Shown piece by piece: positions 36,832-46,369 of a stretch of DNA of 64,000 nucleotides (within the stretch, counting starts at the first letter, position 1; every line of letters begins with the position of its first letter). The DNA comes from Gammaproteobacteria bacterium (GTDB lineage Bacteria > Pseudomonadota > Gammaproteobacteria > Xanthomonadales > SZUA-36). Location: NCBI GenBank assembly GCA_024279945.1, contig JAJRRA010000049.1, forward strand, positions 1 through 64,000, written 5' to 3'. Position numbers and translations under genes: made by a program. The notes beneath the pieces were generated by a model. It had not been told where the DNA came from. It made no database searches and saw only the letters and a list, made by a program, of their open reading frames with translations.

Positions 36832-37340
36832 TTTTGAAAATGCAGACAAATTCCAGGGGGATTTACTTCAGAGGTGTGACCTTGATTGAACTTCTGGTCG
36901 TGCTGTCCATGGGGGTCATCGTGTTCACGTTTGCCGTACCTTCCATGAAAGACGTCTCCGCTCGTGCAAACATCAGGACAGCCTCTGAGAATATCTCTTA
37001 TGCGTTCCGGATGGCAAAGAATACGGCCAGGGTTACCAATAGACCGGTCACTTTAAGCCTGTCCACGGGGACTTCGGCCAACAGAATTAGCTTCACATCT
37101 CCCAGTAACACTGGGGTGAATACCGACAGCGTGACAATTCAGGATATTACTCTCCCGGTGAACGTTTCCGTGGTAGCTGATCCGGCGGAATTTACCTTCG
37201 ACACGATGGGAATGATCGTTGGCTTCAGCACATCGATCCACATTGTACTGGCTTCAACGGGTGATTCCTCGCACACAACCACGGTCAGTATCGTCAATGG
37301 TCTTGGTAGTGTGACAATCAACCGGGATTCATCCAGCTAG
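36828..37340 (+). CDS. fimT: Minor pseudopilin, GspH/FimT type
   Basis: The 170-residue protein has the cleavage site FRG-VTLIELLVVLSMGVIVF (Gly-1, Glu+5) and, after the helix, the NIRTASENISYAFRMAKNTA stretch typical of GspH/FimT. Minor pilins of this type help start type IV pilus assembly and are processed at the inner membrane. It lies in a five-gene prepilin operon. The symbol is by family, not by proven orthology. Confidence 0.85.
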   Translation: MILKMQTNSRGIYFRGVTLIELLVVLSMGVIVFTFAVPSMKDVSARANIRTASENISYAFRMAKNTARVTNRPVTLSLSTGTSANRISFTSPSNTGVNTDSVTIQDITLPVNVSVVADPAEFTFDTMGMIVGFSTSIHIVLASTGDSSHTTTVSIVNGLGSVTINRDSSS

Positions 37341-37351
37341 TGAGGCCAGCC

Positions 37352-37900
37352 ATGAGACATCGGTACTTCCGACGTACCGGCGACAATCAGTCAGGTTTTT
37401 CCCTGGTTGAGAACCTGGTGTCGGTCGTGCTGTTGAGCCTGGGCAGCCTGGTGATCGCAGAGAGCACGGCTACTGCCATCAAAGCCAATAGCGACATCCA
37501 GGCACAAGCAATGGCGCTGACCGCCGCGAGCCGGACCCTGGAGCCGATCTATATCCGTGCCCAGAATCCCTATACTACAACGCCTGGTGAGGCGGATTTT
37601 CAGGCCGTGATCAACAGCTTCGCGCCGACCACGGGCCTGCAGGCATCCGGTGGCTCCGCTGTCAGTGGTAACCAGGCCTCCGGCGCCCGTGATGATTTCA
37701 TCGTTAGCATCATCGAGGCCGTGGACGCCGCCGGCACCAATGTCTTGACAACGGTGGGCCCATATGTATCGCCGGTTACCGTTGGCGTACTGGTCAAATA
37801 TAAAGGCATGACCGCCGGGCGCCAGAACGCTCAAGGCGTTCAGGAAGCATCCGATATCAAGGAAGTGCATACCAGTATGACCTACGTTCTGGGCGGCTGA
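37352..37900 (+). CDS. pilV: Minor pilin, PilV type
   Basis: This protein of about 182 residues has the prepilin site QSG-FSLVENLVSVVLLSLGSL and the following AESTATAIKANSDIQAQAM, as in PilV. The ATG at 37352 has GAGG six bases upstream and is preferred over GTG 37340, which overlaps the previous stop. Its position between the FimT- and PilW-like genes matches the classic minor pilin order. Confidence 0.8.
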   Translation: MRHRYFRRTGDNQSGFSLVENLVSVVLLSLGSLVIAESTATAIKANSDIQAQAMALTAASRTLEPIYIRAQNPYTTTPGEADFQAVINSFAPTTGLQASGGSAVSGNQASGARDDFIVSIIEAVDAAGTNVLTTVGPYVSPVTVGVLVKYKGMTAGRQNAQGVQEASDIKEVHTSMTYVLGG

Positions 37901-37907
37901 GCAGACC

Positions 37908-38507
37908 ATGAGACCGACCGTCATCATGTATCAACGGGCCTGCCGCGGTTTCACGCTGGTGGAGATGATGGTATCCCTGCTTGTGGGCATCCTGATCAGC
38001 ACGGCGACAATCGCGGCGTATGTTTCGCATGGCCGTACGATCTACCAGCAGATCGGCTATAGCGAGGCTGGCGAAGATGTCAGTGAAGCCTATGTTTTGC
38101 TATCCCGCCTGATCAGGCAGGCCCAGCGCAACACCATCAACATCAGCGGCGTGACCACGGTCGGCAACTGCACTTCCAACATTACCATTGACCTGGCGGT
38201 GCCTGGTGGTTTTCCGATCTGGCCCAACACTCAGAGCCCGTTTGACCACAACTGGATACGCCTGGTGCTCAGTGATACCGGCGCCCACGCCCACGCCATA
38301 ACCATTGCCAAGGCGGTGGAGGGTGGTCTGGGTAGTGCTGCTGCAGTACCGTTTGCCGGTTCTAATTCGGGCAATAACACCAGGATCACCTGTTTGAGCC
38401 TGGTCAAACAGGCCGATGAAACCTATGTATTTTCCGTGGCCGGCTATGCACGCAACTTCATTGACGGTGATGTCACCTTTGAAGGTGTGATTATGCCGCG
38501 CAACTGA
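37908..38507 (+). CDS. pilW: Minor pilin, PilW type
   Basis: This 199-residue protein has the site CRG-FTLVEMMVSLLVGILIS and a PilW-like stretch, GEDVSEAYVLLSRLIRQAQR. It starts 7 bases after the previous stop. A Cys pair (in VGNCTSN and RITCLSL) may form a disulfide in the pilin head. PilW helps prime pilus assembly with FimU/T, PilV and PilX. Confidence 0.82.
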   Translation: MRPTVIMYQRACRGFTLVEMMVSLLVGILISTATIAAYVSHGRTIYQQIGYSEAGEDVSEAYVLLSRLIRQAQRNTINISGVTTVGNCTSNITIDLAVPGGFPIWPNTQSPFDHNWIRLVLSDTGAHAHAITIAKAVEGGLGSAAAVPFAGSNSGNNTRITCLSLVKQADETYVFSVAGYARNFIDGDVTFEGVIMPRN

Positions 38508-38524
38508 ATGAGCAGGAACAGATC

Positions 38525-39520
38525 GTGCAAATAAATTATTCCAGTCACCGAAATCAACAACGTGGACTGACCTTCATCCTGGTTCTGGTGCTGTTGATTC
38601 TCACGGTCTCAGCCAGCCTCTCTTTTCATCAGTATCTGATTTCTTCGACTCGCATGTCGAACGCTACAAGGGATAATTCGGCTTCCCTGATGCTGGCTGA
38701 AAGTGCTATGGAAATGTTGCGCGGTGGTTTTATCAATACCCTTGACAGTACCAATGCCATGGTCACCGACAGTTGCAGCATTAAAGGTGCTCCCTACGAC
38801 AGATGCAGAGCACATTCTGTAATCAACAGCATGGATGATCCTTTCGGCCTGGAAACCACCCTGAACAGTGCCAATCTCGCCTACATTTTTTACGTCGGCA
38901 CAAGCGGAATCACCCAGACCTCGCCCAGTATCCTGCAGGCTATGGCCAACGGTGAGGCCACGGCAGCAAACGGCACTTTTTGTAGCGTAAATTCACATGC
39001 TGTCAGTGATGCTGCTTGCCGGCTGAGAATTGATGACCTGTTCAGCAATGGCCGAAAGGCCAAGCTGTACACAACAAATGACAGCGGCAGGCTGGTCAGC
39101 AGCGCGGCTGCGACCTGGAATGCCGAACGGAGAGGGAGCCTCAACAATGGTACCGTGGCTGCTGCCTGGATGGAGTTGACGATGAATCCAGATGAAGCCG
39201 GTGCGGTTGATCTCTGGGTCGAATCTGTCGCCCAGGTGGGCGCGGCGACATCGTATGTTCAGCGCTATGTCGGCACCTACTCAACAGCAGTGGTTACCGA
39301 TGCATTCGCCGGTTCGAGTAGTGGCGGCGGTACAAGTGGGTTTTCTCATTCCTCGGCACTGGCGGAACAACCGCTTGTTCAAATACCAGGATCTTCTCAT
39401 CCGTCAGGCGGCGGTGATTGCTATACCGAATGTACGAGTGGTTCGTCCACCACTTCCTCCGGCGGAAAACCTCCGGGCGCCAACCGCTGGGTGGAAATCA
39501 GGCCACAGCTAAGGTATTAG
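38525..39520 (+). CDS. pilX: PilX-like minor pilin
   Basis: This 331-residue protein starts at GTG 38525. QRG-LTFILVLVLLILTVSAS lacks Glu+5, as is common for PilX/GspK-type tips, and the SLMLAESAMEMLR segment is typical of PilX. The Gly/Ser-rich C-terminal part (SSSGGGTSGFSHSS, SGGGDCYTECTSGSS) is low in complexity and unusually long for PilX. No PilY1 or PilE gene follows. The next gene, on the other strand, ends 66 bases away. Confidence 0.75.
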   Translation: MQINYSSHRNQQRGLTFILVLVLLILTVSASLSFHQYLISSTRMSNATRDNSASLMLAESAMEMLRGGFINTLDSTNAMVTDSCSIKGAPYDRCRAHSVINSMDDPFGLETTLNSANLAYIFYVGTSGITQTSPSILQAMANGEATAANGTFCSVNSHAVSDAACRLRIDDLFSNGRKAKLYTTNDSGRLVSSAAATWNAERRGSLNNGTVAAAWMELTMNPDEAGAVDLWVESVAQVGAATSYVQRYVGTYSTAVVTDAFAGSSSGGGTSGFSHSSALAEQPLVQIPGSSHPSGGGDCYTECTSGSSTTSSGGKPPGANRWVEIRPQLRY

Positions 39521-39586
39521 CCGCATATTGCACCAAGCGGTGGTCAGCCTGACTATAAGTGAATGAATATGCGGGTTAAGCCTGTT

Positions 39587-41911
39587 TTAAGGCCTGCTTG
39601 TATTCATTTTGATGTAATTGAGAATCTGGCCCCCGATGGGGTTGTCGGGGTGCATGGAAACCATTACTTCCGCGAGAGCCCTGGCTTCTTCAAACATACC
39701 CCTTTTCAGATAGTGATCCGCCAGGCCAAACTGAAAATCCAGGTTACGCGGCTCAAGCATCAGGGCCGAGCGCAGTTCATGCTCGGCTTTTGATGTATCT
39801 TGCAGGTGCTGGTAAAGGAGCCCCAGGTTGTAATGAATGCGGGCTTGCTCAGGCAGACCTGCAGATGCCTGTTCCAGAAAACTGACGGCTTCACTGTATT
39901 TCTGGACTTCAACCAGGAGAAGGCCGAGAGAATAGGCCATTTCATACAGTTCCGGTTGCTCCGCCACCACTTCCCGAAGAAGCTGTTCTGCCTGCTCATT
40001 CTGACCATTGCGGTTATACAACAAAGCCAGGTTGGACTTGGCCGGGAAGTAATGATTGTCGATCCGGATAGCCGCCTCGTACTGGCTGATCGCATCCTCC
40101 GGCCGATCCAGCTCGGCATACAGATTGCCCAGGTTATAGCGTCCAAAGGAGAAATCGGCTGAATACTCCATGGCGGCCTCGTACTCCTGCAGAACGGGCC
40201 GGAAAACTTCCTGTTGTGCGGCATCCAGGTACTTGTTCAAGTCTCCTGCCAGACGGCTGGCCGCCTGGATACGAACGGTTTTGACCGGGTCATACAATAG
40301 GGAGGCCAGCAGCTTTGCCAATTTTCCCTGGTCTGCTAACTCGATGGAGGCCACCGCGGTGCGACGCAACAGGGCATCCTCATCCATCAGGGCGGTTTCC
40401 AGGACCTGCGCGCTTTGCTCACCGGGATAATTCACCAACAGGGAAAGGGCAGTCGCCCGCACAATAACCGGGTAGAGCGGATCGCCGGCTAGTTGGATCA
40501 GTGCTGCACCGGCAGCGGGATCTCCCTGACGAGCACGGGCAATCGTGTTGCCGTAGTGGACTGTCTGGCCAGGACCGTACCATTTGCTGACGGTTTCTTG
40601 TGACCATTGCGACTGCCTGTCCACGTGGCAGCGAAGGCAGGCGTCCGGTGAGCCGATGGCGGCGCTGAGCGCTGGGTCTGGAACCCGAAAGCTGTGGTCC
40701 GGGCGATAGTCAACGCCCATATAAGTGCGGCCCGGCATATGGCACTGGACGCACTGCGCACCGGTGCCTACGGCAAACAGGACCTCACCTTCTGCTGACT
40801 TTATCGGCTCACCCGGCTCACCTTCCTGCTTGTGGAAGTGGTGTTCAGTAGTGTCGTATTGGGCGGCTTGGTGGCACTGCAGGCAAAGCGCGTTTCCCTC
40901 CTTGATCCGCTTGACGGAGTGAGCGTCATGGCAGTCGCTGCAGCGCACGTCGCGGTGGTACATTTTGCTTTGGGTGAATGAACCGTAGACGTAGACTTCT
41001 CCGCGGATCTGGCCGTCGGCAAAGTAAAGGTCTTCGGTCAGCAGGCTCGGCAGGAAATTGTCGAGGAAATCGGTTTCGGTATGGGTGTAGTCGCCCATGA
41101 TGGAGCGGCGGGAGTGGCAGGATGCACACAGCTCGACCTGTTCCTTCGAACTGATATGGGAAGTTTTCTGTTCCAACTCAAAATTATTCGCCTGTGGACG
41201 CGCCATTTCAGGCATCTCTGCCCAATTCACGTGCCGGGAACCCGGTCCGTGACAGGCTTCACAGCCCACATCAATATCTGACCAGGTGGTGTTGTAGCTG
41301 TCACTTACCGGGTCGTAGTTCTTCTGCAGGTTGGTGGAGTGGCACTCAGCGCACATACCGTTCCAGTTCTGTGCCGCATTGGTCCAGTACAGCCAGTCGT
41401 CCGGGTCGACCGGCCCTTCAGGCGGCACCCGGAACCATTTGTTGTCCCTGGCGTCCCAGGCGACAGGAAGGGTTTGAAGCCGCCCGCCGGGGAAAGGAAT
41501 CAGATACTGCTGCAGGGGGTACCAGCCGAAGGTATGAGTAATTTCAAAATCACCCATCTCCCCGCCCGGTCCATTGGTGTGAACAAAGAATTTCCCTTCT
41601 TTACGGTAGAAGCGCGAGGTGACTCCGTGCAGCGTGAATTCAGCATCATTGAAATCTCCCCGCACTGAAGTTTCGCTGGCAACGTCCATGGCCAGATCGT
41701 GGTGGGAGCCTTCCCATCTGTCGTATTCCCGGTTATGGCAGCCCTTGCAACTGGTGCTGCCGACAAAGCTTGAGACCGGAATGGGGACGGCCACTTCGCT
41801 CTTGTTTTTCACGGAGGTGAAGTAATAAACCGGCAGGGACAATACGATAACCATCGCTGCAATCAGGCCGGTCCACTCCCATGCTGCGGTGTTGTTGGCT
41901 GGCCGGCTCAT
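39587..41911 (-). CDS. Octaheme cytochrome c with C-terminal TPR domain
   Basis: This 774-residue protein has an N-terminal membrane anchor (about 15-33). Eight CXXCH sites follow: CKGCH, CAECH, CEACH, CASCH, CSDCH, CLQCH, CVQCH and CLRCH (about 55-440). Then come HEAT-like helices (about 470-570) and five or so TPR units to the end. The heme domain should be periplasmic and accept electrons from the adjacent Rieske/cytochrome b proteins; the TPR part suggests a docking partner. The start overlaps the Rieske gene by 4 bases (ATGA). I know of no named function. Confidence 0.85.
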   Translation of the reverse strand: MSRPANNTAAWEWTGLIAAMVIVLSLPVYYFTSVKNKSEVAVPIPVSSFVGSTSCKGCHNREYDRWEGSHHDLAMDVASETSVRGDFNDAEFTLHGVTSRFYRKEGKFFVHTNGPGGEMGDFEITHTFGWYPLQQYLIPFPGGRLQTLPVAWDARDNKWFRVPPEGPVDPDDWLYWTNAAQNWNGMCAECHSTNLQKNYDPVSDSYNTTWSDIDVGCEACHGPGSRHVNWAEMPEMARPQANNFELEQKTSHISSKEQVELCASCHSRRSIMGDYTHTETDFLDNFLPSLLTEDLYFADGQIRGEVYVYGSFTQSKMYHRDVRCSDCHDAHSVKRIKEGNALCLQCHQAAQYDTTEHHFHKQEGEPGEPIKSAEGEVLFAVGTGAQCVQCHMPGRTYMGVDYRPDHSFRVPDPALSAAIGSPDACLRCHVDRQSQWSQETVSKWYGPGQTVHYGNTIARARQGDPAAGAALIQLAGDPLYPVIVRATALSLLVNYPGEQSAQVLETALMDEDALLRRTAVASIELADQGKLAKLLASLLYDPVKTVRIQAASRLAGDLNKYLDAAQQEVFRPVLQEYEAAMEYSADFSFGRYNLGNLYAELDRPEDAISQYEAAIRIDNHYFPAKSNLALLYNRNGQNEQAEQLLREVVAEQPELYEMAYSLGLLLVEVQKYSEAVSFLEQASAGLPEQARIHYNLGLLYQHLQDTSKAEHELRSALMLEPRNLDFQFGLADHYLKRGMFEEARALAEVMVSMHPDNPIGGQILNYIKMNTSRP

Positions 41912-42405
41912 GTTTTACCCGGATACACGATCTGGTCCGCCGCATATTCAGACCGCCTTTCCGGCCTGGTGGCATTTACCCTGATGACATTGTTTTCAAT
42001 GGCCACCGGGTACAGGTCCAGTGCGCGGGGCGCCGGCGGGCTGATGACATCGCCCCGGATATCGAACTCGGAGGAATGGCAAGGGCAGATGAACCGGTTT
42101 TTTCCAGACACCCAGGGAACCGTACAGCTTAAATGGGTGCAACTTCGTGACAGGGCCAGGAAGCCACCATCATCCAGGCGGGCCAGGTAAAATTTTCCAC
42201 GTACGAAAGCAGTTACTGTGCCGGGCTCAAAACTGTCGACCGATCCGGCGATAATGATTGCATCCTGATTCGTTGCAGCCGTTCGTGATTTTCGGGGTTT
42301 AAAGTAAATGATCAGCAGCGCGATCAATTCAGCGAAGGCCAGGGTGCCCAGTAGCGTCCAAAGTCTGTTGAAAAAGGACCGGCGGGAAAGGGTCTGGTTT
42401 TCCAT
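41908..42405 (-). CDS. Rieske 2Fe-2S protein
   Basis: The 165-residue protein from ATG 42405 has an N-terminal SRRSFF sequence (Tat-like) before a membrane helix (about 15-34). The Rieske site is complete: Cys89 and His91 in SCTHLSC, Cys107 and His110 in CPCHSSEFD, with Cys94 and Cys109 placed for the disulfide. It starts 5 bases after the cytochrome b stop and overlaps the octaheme gene. An upstream extension of the frame lies inside cytochrome b and is not real. Confidence 0.92.
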   Translation of the reverse strand: MENQTLSRRSFFNRLWTLLGTLAFAELIALLIIYFKPRKSRTAATNQDAIIIAGSVDSFEPGTVTAFVRGKFYLARLDDGGFLALSRSCTHLSCTVPWVSGKNRFICPCHSSEFDIRGDVISPPAPRALDLYPVAIENNVIRVNATRPERRSEYAADQIVYPGKT

Positions 42406-42410
42406 GTTGT

Positions 42411-43841
42411 CTATCCTGCCCACATCAATTGCATACCGGCACCCCTGAACCAGATCCCAATGACCGTCACAACCACGAAGGCGGTCATCAGCAGGGTAAA
42501 CAGAGCCTGGATTGCTTCGTTGTTGCTTGCTTTGAATCCCCGCTTCATCAGAATATAGAAGCCTGCGCAAGCGGTCAGCACAAAGGCAAAGGGCAGCAGG
42601 CCGTTAGCCGTCATTCCGGGTGTGCTGCTCAGGCCTGAATTGATGACAAACTCATCGAGCCACACGCTGGCAACTGTGGCGGCAGTTGCCAGTACAACCG
42701 CAACAAGCGCCATTTTACGACCTTTGACAGAAGCAAACCAAACACCGGCCGTTTCGACTTCGTAGCTGATGTACGGCAGGGATAGCAGCCCGAATACAAG
42801 TAACAGGGGAATGACCAGGAGTGCATATAGCGGATGAAAGTGCATCAGCAATTCCTGGATTCCCATAAAGTACCAGGGCGCCTTGGTGGGGTTGGGGCTC
42901 AGGCCGGGATTGGCCTGATCGGCAAGCGGGGCATTGAGCAGCATGGATAGGATGAGGAGAACGGCCAGCAATACCAGGGCCATCGTCACCTCACGCGCGA
43001 TCAGGTTTGGCATGGTGTTGACTTCAGCGCCCCGGATATCCGGGGGTTCTGCGGCTGAGCGGGGGATTACCAGGCCGCCCGCCTTGCGAATTCGCCAAAA
43101 GTGGAAGGGCAGGAAAAACAGCAGCAGAGCAGGCAAAATGGCAGTATGAATGGCATAGAAATTCATCAGGGTCGCCTTGCCCGGTTCTGATCCTCCAAGT
43201 ATCCCCTCTTTGAGCCCTGTCCCCACCCACGGAATGTAATCCAGCATGGAAGTGCTGATGGTGACCGCCCAGTAGGCCTGCTGATCCCAGGGCAGGAGGT
43301 AGCCGGTAAAATTGGAAAGAACAATGGCGGCGAAAAGAGTCAATCCGATGAGCCAGTTAAACTGGCGCGGTGCAACGAACGCGCCGGTATAAAAGACCCG
43401 TAAAAAATGCAGGAAGCTTATAAAAACGAGTCCGTTGGCACCCCAGCGGTGAAGATTTCTGACTAACTGCCCGAAAGGCACCTGAGTATTCAGGTAGGCG
43501 ATGGAGTCATAGGCTGCGCCGGGAGAAGGCTGATACACAAACTTGAGCATCAGGCCGGTAGCGAAAAGAACAAAAACCAGCACAGCGGCCATGCCACCCA
43601 GACCCCAGGTCAGGGATAGCTTAAGACTGCGCTCCGGAACGGTGGCTGGCCTGAAGTGTAGCAAAAAGCTGTGCAGATATTTCCGCGAGTCGTTCGGCTC
43701 ACTTTCCGTCGCCTGATTTCCAGGAAAAATTGATAAGCGGATGCGTTGCAGGATATTCAAGATGTTGGTGTCACTGATTCTTCTTGCAATTATGCTGTCT
43801 GGAACCAAATAGTTTACGCAAATTTGCCGTGCTGGGCTCAA
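42411..43841 (-). CDS. Cytochrome b of a bc/b6f-like complex, fused N- and C-terminal halves
   Basis: The heme His pairs are His131/His145 (x13 spacing) and His232/His247 (x14 spacing). The x14 spacing in the second pair is the b6f-like form. About eight helices follow the order of cytochrome b6 plus subunit IV. The Qo motif reads APWY (321-324, PNPTKAPWYFMG) instead of PEWY. Quinol oxidation with electron transfer to Rieske and the octaheme protein is inferred. The start is unclear: TTG 43841 gives a long hydrophilic N-terminus; the conserved part begins near residue 55. Confidence 0.88.
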   Translation of the reverse strand: MSPARQICVNYLVPDSIIARRISDTNILNILQRIRLSIFPGNQATESEPNDSRKYLHSFLLHFRPATVPERSLKLSLTWGLGGMAAVLVFVLFATGLMLKFVYQPSPGAAYDSIAYLNTQVPFGQLVRNLHRWGANGLVFISFLHFLRVFYTGAFVAPRQFNWLIGLTLFAAIVLSNFTGYLLPWDQQAYWAVTISTSMLDYIPWVGTGLKEGILGGSEPGKATLMNFYAIHTAILPALLLFFLPFHFWRIRKAGGLVIPRSAAEPPDIRGAEVNTMPNLIAREVTMALVLLAVLLILSMLLNAPLADQANPGLSPNPTKAPWYFMGIQELLMHFHPLYALLVIPLLLVFGLLSLPYISYEVETAGVWFASVKGRKMALVAVVLATAATVASVWLDEFVINSGLSSTPGMTANGLLPFAFVLTACAGFYILMKRGFKASNNEAIQALFTLLMTAFVVVTVIGIWFRGAGMQLMWAG

Positions 43842-43951
43842 TTTATGCTTCCATATCTCCTCATTGTTAGCAAAATGCCTGTGGTGTATTTGGATTACAG
43901 CCTACAAAACCACCACCCTGGCTCCATTTATCTTGTCCATCTGGTACTCAA

Positions 43952-46276
43952 GTGAGGCAAACAGTCTCTGCTATAGTCAGTAAAATGCATTGGCCAGCAT
44001 CAATTCCATCATCAGCTTTCCTGCTCTGCATGTTCATTTCCAACATCTGCCCTGCAGATATTTCCGCCAACAGTATCAGCAAGGCGCCGCTGAGTATGAA
44101 TCACAGAGCGAATTCACTGTCCTCCGGTAATGATTGCCCCGTCGAGTCGGCTGGAGGCGGTCGTGCCCTTAGCGTTGCCTCCGCAGGGGACTATTGTTGG
44201 GAATACGAAGCCAGTGTAAGCGGCCCCCCCGGCAATCCTCGCCCGGAATCGGATATCTCGGTCAGTGGCAGCGCGGCATTTGGAGCACTGGAAATCAACA
44301 CCTGGGCCGAGCGGACCCTCACTATCGCAAACAGCGGTACCGCCGATCTTCTTATTGGAAGCCTGAATGGATTGTCAGCGCCGTTTTCCATTGTGTTCGA
44401 TGCCTGCTCGTCAGGCACGCTCGCGCCGGGATCCTTCTGCACGGTATCGCTGCGATTTTCACCCACTGTTGCAGGCTATCAACGCGCCACCCTGAAGGTA
44501 TCGTCCCATGACCCAAACGAATCGGATATCGTTATCACCGCCAGCGGCGCAGGAACGAAATTCGACAGCGGAATCAATCCGGATTTCGACCCACTGAACG
44601 GTAACGGCAATGTCACCCGCAGCCATCTGACAGCCGACACACTCCTGAATGGATCCGATCCTGGTAGTCGGGTTGATCTTTCAGCTTATGCAGTCCCCGG
44701 AAATGCAGCCCGTCCGGATCACGTTTTCGAGGGATCGCTGGAGCTGTTTGGTGAATCCGTTGGTGGTTCCTTTAGCGTGGTCAAGGATACTTTTCGTCTC
44801 ACCGACAACAAGGATTCCACTCGAAAACACCTGCCTGAATTCAACTTCGAATTTGTCCAGACAGGTACCCACCTGCTACCCGTTGAACGTGGGACGATGA
44901 GCGATACGCACCCCGAGTGGGAATATATCCTCGAAGCCGGCCGTGTCTGGAAGGAGAATGGTGACCATGGTTTCAGCCGTGCCGCCATTCCCTTTACCTT
45001 GCATGAGAAAAACGCCAACTGCATGCACAATGGCGTGTTGACTTTTCTGTTCAGGGACGATGGCTCTATTTCCCGGGTCGCCTACCAGATATCCAGCGAA
45101 ACCTGCCTGTACTTCAAGGCAGACATGTGGGGCTTGCTCGATGCAGTCTATTCACCTGCACCTGTTGTCAATGCCGATAAGCTGCGCCGGCAGTATCAGG
45201 ATGAAGTGAACGGGCGCATGCCGGTCAAGCCCATCTCTGAACTGGCTGTTGATTATCCAGGCACGGATCCGGAGCAGTTCGGCAGTGCGGCGGAGACCAA
45301 CCCGGAACATATGACGATCTACGGCTTCATTATCGATGGCGTTCATTACGCTGGTGGCTGTGAAACCCGTTACGGCACTTATCCCTACTGCGACAATCTG
45401 GTCATCCCGTCCTATTCAACCGCAAAATCTGTCTTCGCCGGTCTTGCAATGATGCGCATGGAACTGAAACATCCCGGATTCATGGGCAATATCGTGGCTG
45501 ATCAGGTGCCGGATTGCGCGGCCAACGGCAATTGGAATGATGTGACCTACGCAAATGTCATCGACATGGCAAGCGGCAACTACGGCTCCGGGCTGTATAT
45601 GAGTGACGAACACTCCCTGCATACTGGCCGCCTGTTCCAGGCGCTTGATCACGCCAGCAAGATCGACTACTCCTGCACACAATATTCGCGCAAGAGCGCA
45701 CCGGGCAGTAAGTGGGTGTATCACACTTCAGACACCTACATCCTCGGTACGGCAATGAACGCGGAGATCAAGGATCTGGAAGGTGCAGACCAGGATATTT
45801 TCACCGATATGCTGGTGGAGGAAATCTTCAAGCCAATCGGAACCAGCCCCACATCGCATGTTACCCGCCGTACCTATGACACGGTGCAGCAGCCCTTCAC
45901 CGGATGGGGGCTTTCATTCCTGCGTGATGATGTCGCCAAATTGTCGCAGTTCCTGAATGTTGACGATGGCATGGTCGATGGGCAAATGTTACTTGACCCC
46001 CTTGAGTTTGATGCTGCCCTGCAACGCGATCCGGGTGATCGTGGGCTCAGTCCATCAACTGATCTCAAATATAATAATGGTTTCTGGGCGCGAGAGATCA
46101 AGTCAAGTACCGCTTGCGCTATGGATACCTGGGTGCCCTTTATGTCCGGTTTTGGCGGAATTTCGGTGGTCTTGCTGCCAAACGATACGACTTACTATGC
46201 TTTCAGCGATGACAATACCTTTCTTTGGATGGATGCAGCGCTGGAATCGCACCGAATCCGCAGCTTGTGTCCTTGA
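43952..46276 (+). CDS. Secreted beta-lactamase-fold serine hydrolase with N-terminal Ig-like domain
   Basis: The 774-residue protein has a signal peptide (about 20-38). A HYDIN/ASPM-like Ig domain follows (about 105-205; ALEINTWAERTLTIANSGTA, LAPGSFCTVSLRFSPTVAG), then an unknown beta region. The C-terminal serine hydrolase domain has SYSTAKSVFAG (Ser near 489, Lys near 492) and WVYHTSDTYILG in place of the usual Tyr-x-Asn. It resembles esterase EstB/penicillin-binding relatives; substrate unknown. Many paired Cys suggest disulfides outside the cytoplasm. Not part of an obvious operon. Confidence 0.75.
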   Translation: MRQTVSAIVSKMHWPASIPSSAFLLCMFISNICPADISANSISKAPLSMNHRANSLSSGNDCPVESAGGGRALSVASAGDYCWEYEASVSGPPGNPRPESDISVSGSAAFGALEINTWAERTLTIANSGTADLLIGSLNGLSAPFSIVFDACSSGTLAPGSFCTVSLRFSPTVAGYQRATLKVSSHDPNESDIVITASGAGTKFDSGINPDFDPLNGNGNVTRSHLTADTLLNGSDPGSRVDLSAYAVPGNAARPDHVFEGSLELFGESVGGSFSVVKDTFRLTDNKDSTRKHLPEFNFEFVQTGTHLLPVERGTMSDTHPEWEYILEAGRVWKENGDHGFSRAAIPFTLHEKNANCMHNGVLTFLFRDDGSISRVAYQISSETCLYFKADMWGLLDAVYSPAPVVNADKLRRQYQDEVNGRMPVKPISELAVDYPGTDPEQFGSAAETNPEHMTIYGFIIDGVHYAGGCETRYGTYPYCDNLVIPSYSTAKSVFAGLAMMRMELKHPGFMGNIVADQVPDCAANGNWNDVTYANVIDMASGNYGSGLYMSDEHSLHTGRLFQALDHASKIDYSCTQYSRKSAPGSKWVYHTSDTYILGTAMNAEIKDLEGADQDIFTDMLVEEIFKPIGTSPTSHVTRRTYDTVQQPFTGWGLSFLRDDVAKLSQFLNVDDGMVDGQMLLDPLEFDAALQRDPGDRGLSPSTDLKYNNGFWAREIKSSTACAMDTWVPFMSGFGGISVVLLPNDTTYYAFSDDNTFLWMDAALESHRIRSLCP

Positions 46277-46369
46277 CCTGCGTATTGCATGTTTGTCCTT
46301 GCCCTTAACCCTGTAGCAGTGCAACAATTACATACTTGGTTGCTGGATCAGTCCGCTGCCATCGGTTTA

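Noticed and set aside
42406-42570. Upstream extension of the Rieske frame
   Set aside because: It overlaps the conserved end of cytochrome b and lacks Rieske-like sequence; ATG 42405 precedes the membrane helix.
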